This document shows, piece by piece, positions 7,973-12,484 of a stretch of DNA of 12,484 bases. The notes under the pieces are model-generated. The model saw only the letters and a program-made list of their open reading frames with translations. It did no database searches and was not told the origin of the DNA. The translations under genes and the position numbers were made by a program. The stretch is taken from positions 1 through 12,484 of the forward strand of contig RXOD01005789.1 in NCBI GenBank assembly GCA_005223375.1. Reading direction: 5' to 3'. Position 1 is the first letter of the stretch. Every line of letters starts with the position of its first letter. This DNA is from Amoebophrya sp. AT5.2. Lineage: Eukaryota; Sar; Dinophyceae; Syndiniales; Amoebophryaceae.

Positions 7973-10900
7973 TCACTGCGCCAAGACGAGCAGTACGAGT
8001 AGGAGCGCGAACATGATTGCGTAGACCCAGCTGACTTCGATCTGCTGGTCCGCTAGGAGGATTAGCCTCCGGATTTCGGCCTGCTGTTCCTTTGTGCCGT
8101 CTGAGTACTTGCAAAACGGTTTTTCCGTCGGCAACTCGCGGAACTTCTCGGGAGCCGACAGAACACGGCGGTGACTTGGTCTCGGGGCAGAGTCGTGCTC
8201 ACAGGCGAAGTCGTGCTCAACATCATGTAGGCGGGGGTCACGGAAACGCCCTTTCCGCCCGCCCTTGCCGGCCCTATTTCCGCCTGCTCCGCGATGAAGA
8301 TGAAGTGAGAACAATCCGTTATCGTCGTCGTCGTCGTCCTCCGCCTCGCTCTCGTCCGAAGACAAATATCCAGTGCCGATGCTGGCGCTTGCTCCTTCTG
8401 CAGCATCGTACGAGCAGAGAATCTGAGACTTCAACGACATGCTGCGCTCTGCTCCGCCGCCGGACGAGAACGAGTGCAACAGGTCGCCACGATCGTCATC
8501 AAAAGACTTTTCTCCGGCTTCCGCCGGTCCACCTGCTTCAGCGCGTCGTGAACCTACTTCATCTCCAGAAGTTGCGGTGTCCGCCTCGCGGGGCGAGAGC
8601 CGTTTCTCCTGTATACTAAAGCTGGATAGCTTCGCAGGAGCTGCATTTGCCGCGCCGTGGTCGCTCCGAGTTCCTTCCGTCGCACTTTCATGAGGATCCC
8701 CGACATCAGACCCACTTTGAGGATGCTCGGACACCCGGCGCGATGTGGTCGAATTCATCCGAGAGCAGCGCCCCCCTAAATCATAACCGCTGCCGCGAGC
8801 CCCCGCGCCGGGCGCTGATCTTCGGTGCGTCGCACCACGGCCGCCGGCGCCCTCCGCTCCTGCTCGTCCGAATGCCTTCTGGCCCCCAGCGCCGCTCACC
8901 CGCCCCGTCCGGGGAGCCGGGGAGCGACAGCTGCAGAGCGAACTTCCTCTCTCCCTCCGCCTGTTCATATCACCGAGTAATTCGTCCCCTCCCCGGACGC
9001 TGCCTGACGCCCCCGACCCCGAGGCACCCGTTGACCTGACGCCATCCGGGTGGAAGAAAGTCATCGCGTCCACGTACCCCTGCCAAAACATTCCCTCCAG
9101 CACCTCCTCGTCCGGCGGAAACAGCGCCCACCAGAACGGAAAGCACTTCTTCGGCCGCAGGTCCGCATTCGGGTAGATGCCCGTAGCGGACACGCGCGTG
9201 ATGTAGTCGGTGGGGGAAAAGGCGCGCCAGTGGACGAACAAAGTGAGCCACATCAGCCCGTCGATGAAGTACCCCTTGTACTGATCGATGTAGTACGGCA
9301 GCCAGCCAGCAAGCAGCGGAATGTGAGAGGAGGCGCGAAGGCACTGAATCATGTGCTTCCGCGAAAAAAACCTCGTCACCACCTGTGATATAGGATTAAG
9401 AACCGTCGCAGCAACTTATTGATCCTACAGAGACGGTGCTGACCCATCAGGAGAGCCTCAGACTAATGCAGTTCCGCGACGACACGCCCACCGATGCTCG
9501 TCGTAGTCCGTCGCACAACTTGTACTTGTCTAGTGCACTGCCTAGTTGTAGAGAACGCCGCTCCGATGCAGCCGCGGTGGAATGATGAACGGGTTCGCAT
9601 CCATTATCTACTTTCTTACCTGCTACCCTTGCGAATCAATGCGACATGTTGATAAGTAGATAACTACCACCCATGTACAACAAAGACAGGTAAAGGTCAA
9701 GCAGTGACAAACAACACCAAATCAGTATATTTTGATACCTGTCCTTTCGCGAAGGGCGGCTTCCAGAAGCTGAGCTTGGTCATCAGGACCCGCAGTTTTC
9801 CGTTTACGTGGTGCACGTTTTCCGGCACCCACTTGTCCAGCGTTTTGTCGCAGAGGCGGAAAGTCTCGAAAACACTGTACTGGCACGGCTCGCTCTGGCG
9901 CACGGAGTCGAGGCCCACGGCCATCGGGTCCAGCCGCAGCGCCATGCAGCCCGCCACCAGCGCGCCGCCGCTCGCTCCGGAGAACGCAAGTTCGGGCGGG
10001 TAGTTTCCCGAACCGTCAAAATGGTCGTGGACAAACGAGGCCACCCCCCAGTGATACACGTACAACCAGCCACAGCTGTCGAAAGAGAAACAAAACCGTG
10101 GCTCCGGGTCCTGTGGTGGTTCAACTCCTCCTTGTTCTTGTAGCTGTGTCGCTCGGTCTACTTCTTGGCCAAGTTCATGCGGGGAATGCCCCGCTTGCTG
10201 ATGTTGCTGTGTCAACACGCGGCCCTCCTCGTCCGACAAAATCCTCGAACAACAACCCGGTGCTTCATTATGATCCGCGACCGCGACCCCACCTGTTCTC
10301 TCTTGCAGCGGCTGCTGCTCTTGCTCCTCCGCCCGCTCCTGGTCCCAGTGCCGCGACGGCGCTGGCTCCACTTCATGCTCCGCCTCCGCCTTCTCGTCAT
10401 GAACGTTGAAGTCCACGTACAGGAGCAGTAATTGGCTGCATACTAACAGCTCCAGAAACGGCACCACTGGGTTCGTAATGTTGAACAGGCCCAAGGAGGA
10501 TGCCGTCGGAAAGTGCTGTACGTTCACGTAGAACAGTTCGCGCACGCAGTAAGCGGCCAACTGAAACACCGCGTGGGAAAACAAACTCAGGTGTTGCGCC
10601 AGCTGCATGGACGGAAAGTGGAGGAGCACGAACTCGTTGCAGACCCGGATCAAACGCGTGAAGAGCGCTCGGCAACTGCAGCACACTTCTCCTGCTTCGG
10701 GGTTGATCTGAATATTATGATGTAGCTCGTCCTCGTCCGCTTGTGGGCGGCGTGGGGGCACGACAGCACAAGCGTCGACTGATCGAGTGCACGGCGTGGT
10801 CGACACCAGCGCGGCATCGTCGCCGGTGGAACCACCGCAAGAGGAGGAGGAGGTGGGTAAGGTGATGCGGCGCTGGTGGCGCGACCGCAAGAGCGAATGT

Positions 10901-12484
10901 TCTTCGTTTCTGCCTGTGCCTGTCACGACTTGCTCTTCCTCGTCCGGCTCCGGTGCCCCCGCCTGCTTTTCGTGCCCGTATTCGCGATTTATTTGCTCGG
11001 AAGTTATTGATGCCCGACGAGGATCATCTTGCAGCATTTCCCCGGCCACGTCGACCCCGTTTGCAGCTGCGCTGTAGCTGTTTCCGCGATTTGATCGCGC
11101 GGATTGGGGAGTGGTTTCGGCGGTGGTGGTTTCACATTCGTAGTCCTCTACAGCCTCCACCTCCAGTGCCGACGAGCAACTGGCGGGAACATCGTGTTTT
11201 CTCCCTCGTGGTCCCTGCGTGTTTCTGGTCGACGTGGCCAACAGGAAATAAGAAGCATCTTCGTTTTCACCAGGTGGAAGATGATCTTCACCAGCAGCTT
11301 TAATCGCGGCTGCTGCGAACTCACGCCCCCTCCTGCGGTCTTTCTCTTTCGCCATCAACATCGACGCGATGTAGTAGGAGTACGCAACTGCAGAAAAGAT
11401 GTTCGTGACGAAGAGAATCAGGATCATGTGCGATGCTGACGCCGCGAACTCGGGCACCTCCTCGAAGAAGGTCAGCACGGTGCTTTCTGTAGTGGGTTTT
11501 CGGCGCAGGATCTCCTCCTCCGCACACAGCAGCAGATGCCTTGCCGCCAGGAACCAAGCCCACATGAGCATAGTTTTCACGTAGATGTTGAGGAGCCCCA
11601 CCGGCAGCCGAAACTTTTTCGCGGCAATCACGCACGTAATCTCGAACACTTCGAAGAGCGAAAGCTGGTACTGCAGCCGCACTACCCGGGCAATGTTCAT
11701 CAACTTCGTCACGCCCACGCCCACGACTGGCACGGCTGCTCCCACGACGCGCTGGTCGGCGGCTTGCACTTCCACTTGTTCGCCTGCTGCAGCGGCCGAC
11801 GTTCCGCTGCTGGTACTACTTCTACTTCCCTGTTGTTGAAGACCCCGACCTCCCATGATCCAGGGTTCCGCCTCCAAGTAGCCAAAGTAGTCGAAGATGC
11901 AGTTGCCCGCTGTGACGAGAAGAACGCAGCTCACGAGCAGGCACACTAGGTCGAAGAGCAGAAGAGGCTCCCAGACCCGGCGGGCGGACCGGGTCGACAT
12001 CAGCTGCTGTCCAGCAAACACGGAGAAGATGAGCAGCCACGTGCCGAGGAGCGGGTAGAACCACGAAAGCAGGACTTTTCTTGGAGAAGAAGAGGATGAA
12101 GATGTGCCACTGCCTGCTGGATGTGGGCTGGAGGTGGAGGTGCTGGGCGACAAAGCGGTGGCGGGAGCTCCCACAATGGTCAACATGGAGGGCGAGCTGG
12201 GGGACGTGGGCGGGAAGGACGTCGAACTCGAAGCAGCCGCTGCCGCGGCCGCTGCGGCCACCACTACCTCCTCCAACGGCTCCGCGTAGAAACTAGAGTA
12301 TCCCACCGAGCCCCAGAAAATAACGATTCCCAAAACCACAAAGCGGATGTGGCGCGGGGAGGGCTTCCCCCTCTTCGTGTAAATGGAAAGCTGGGCGTAG
12401 TTCGTCATCACTCGGCGCCACCGAGTCTGCTCGTCCTGCGAAAGTTTCGTCTTTTTTGAAGGCCGAGAATGCGGCGAGCGGAGG
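7973..12484 (-). CDS. Polytopic membrane protein with ATGL/PNPLA-type patatin-like lipase domain, two exons, 5' end outside the window
   Basis: Tandem paralogue of the gene at 903-6062. Coding exons are 12484-9739 and 9382-7973 (stop TGA 7975-7973), joined in phase 0. Numbered from ATG 12408 the product has 1359 residues, but the frame stays open for 25 more codons to the window edge and these include LSQDEQTR, like LSAAEQRR near the start of the paralogue, so the true start is probably upstream. Hydrophobic segments lie near 20-41, 112-135, 147-178, 269-292, 325-352, 603-628 and 648-665, with WFLAAR at 285-290 and a nine-Ala run at about 51-59. The patatin domain (about 772-1005) has FSFDSCGW (774-781), GASGG (Ser813), DGL (Asp931), ALFPP and QGYVDAM (991-997). 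The Ser-Asp spacing of 118 is close to that of human ATGL (Ser47/Asp166). A disordered tail with an Asp run precedes a C-terminal helix (1341-1358). Probable lipid acyl hydrolase; substrate unknown. Confidence 0.88.
9383..9738 (-). other. Spliceosomal intron (356 bp, GT-AG, phase 0) in the right-hand patatin gene
   Basis: On the minus strand exon 1 ends GGACAG at 9739 and the intron begins GTATCA. The intron ends TATCACAG at 9383 and exon 2 begins GTGGTGACG. The upstream frame reads on for only 13 codons into the intron before a stop, and the downstream frame has no ATG at its beginning. Joining the exons gives PPFAKGQ then VVTRFF, which aligns to the intronless paralogue (FPFVLSAEVASDFQ) with a one-residue difference before the shared CLRA. 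CTTAAT about 15-20 bases before the acceptor is a plausible branch site. ACAGGT spans both splice boundaries. A consensus donor CAG|GTAAGA inside the intron (9622-9614) is apparently unused. Confidence 0.85.
9604..9663. repeat. 10-bp inverted repeat inside the intron
   Basis: TTATCTACTT (9604-9613) and AAGTAGATAA (9654-9663) are perfect reverse complements separated by 40 bases. Both arms lie wholly in the intron, nearer its donor end. They could form a stem in the pre-mRNA or mark part of a mobile intron; neither is shown by the sequence alone. Confidence 0.4.

Noticed and set aside
8324..8345. GTC-repeat microsatellite
   Set aside because: It is a short in-frame run encoding an Asp stretch in the right-hand protein, ordinary low complexity for these linkers.
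7973..9382. Right-hand patatin C-terminal part as a separate gene starting at GTG 9382
   Set aside because: The frame begins exactly at an intron acceptor and has no ATG there. It lacks the nucleophile Ser, which lies in the upstream exon; splicing 9739 to 9382 restores a complete patatin domain that aligns with the paralogue.
9614..9663. Extra micro-exon in the intron ending at the strong CAG|GTAAGA donor
   Set aside because: The possible acceptor after GGTGGTAG would give a 44-nt exon that breaks the frame, while direct splicing aligns with the paralogue to within one residue. It may be a decoy or a poison exon, but nothing supports that.
1..12484. tRNA, 5S rRNA, snRNA, spliced-leader RNA or CRISPR array
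   Set aside because: I looked for T-loop GTTCRA contexts with closing stems, U6 and Sm-site patterns, the dinoflagellate spliced-leader core and regularly spaced repeats on both strands, and saw none that held up. An Infernal/tRNAscan run would be decisive.

Overview
The window looks like nuclear DNA of a eukaryotic protist. It holds a 1719-codon uninterrupted gene, a second gene interrupted by a GT-AG intron of 356 bp, long Ser/Thr/Ala/Pro-rich low-complexity linkers, no Shine-Dalgarno/operon structure, and spacers of 0.6 and 1.9 kb. All three recognisable genes lie head-to-tail on the minus strand. Unidirectional tandem paralogues, large low-complexity proteins and moderate-to-high GC would suit an alveolate (dinoflagellate/syndinian or chromerid-like), but that placement is inference only.

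Layout in plus-strand coordinates: 1-327 is the 5' end of an unidentified minus-strand gene that runs off the left edge. 328-902 is a spacer (3' side of the central gene, 5' side of the left gene) with a cluster of small palindromes. 903-6062 is a complete single-exon gene for a 1719-aa polytopic membrane protein with an ATGL/PNPLA-type patatin-like lipase domain. 6063-7972 is a 1.9-kb spacer with several hairpins and no convincing gene. 7973-12484 is a second, paralogous membrane-patatin gene with two coding exons (12484-9739 and 9382-7973) and one intron (9383-9738); its reading frame is still open at the right edge, so its start is outside the window.

The two large genes are tandem paralogues. 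Each has about 7-8 hydrophobic segments in the N-terminal half, including a shared WFLAAR motif, then a disordered linker, then a patatin fold. The patatin fold carries an FSFDS(S/C)GW glycine-loop motif, a G-x-S-G-G nucleophile elbow, a D-G-L catalytic aspartate and ATGL-like L(F/W)PP and GYxDAM blocks. A long disordered region and a single C-terminal membrane helix follow. The likely activity is acyl-ester hydrolysis (phospholipid or neutral lipid) at a membrane. The fusion of a polytopic membrane domain to an ATGL-like catalytic domain is the most unusual feature I see.
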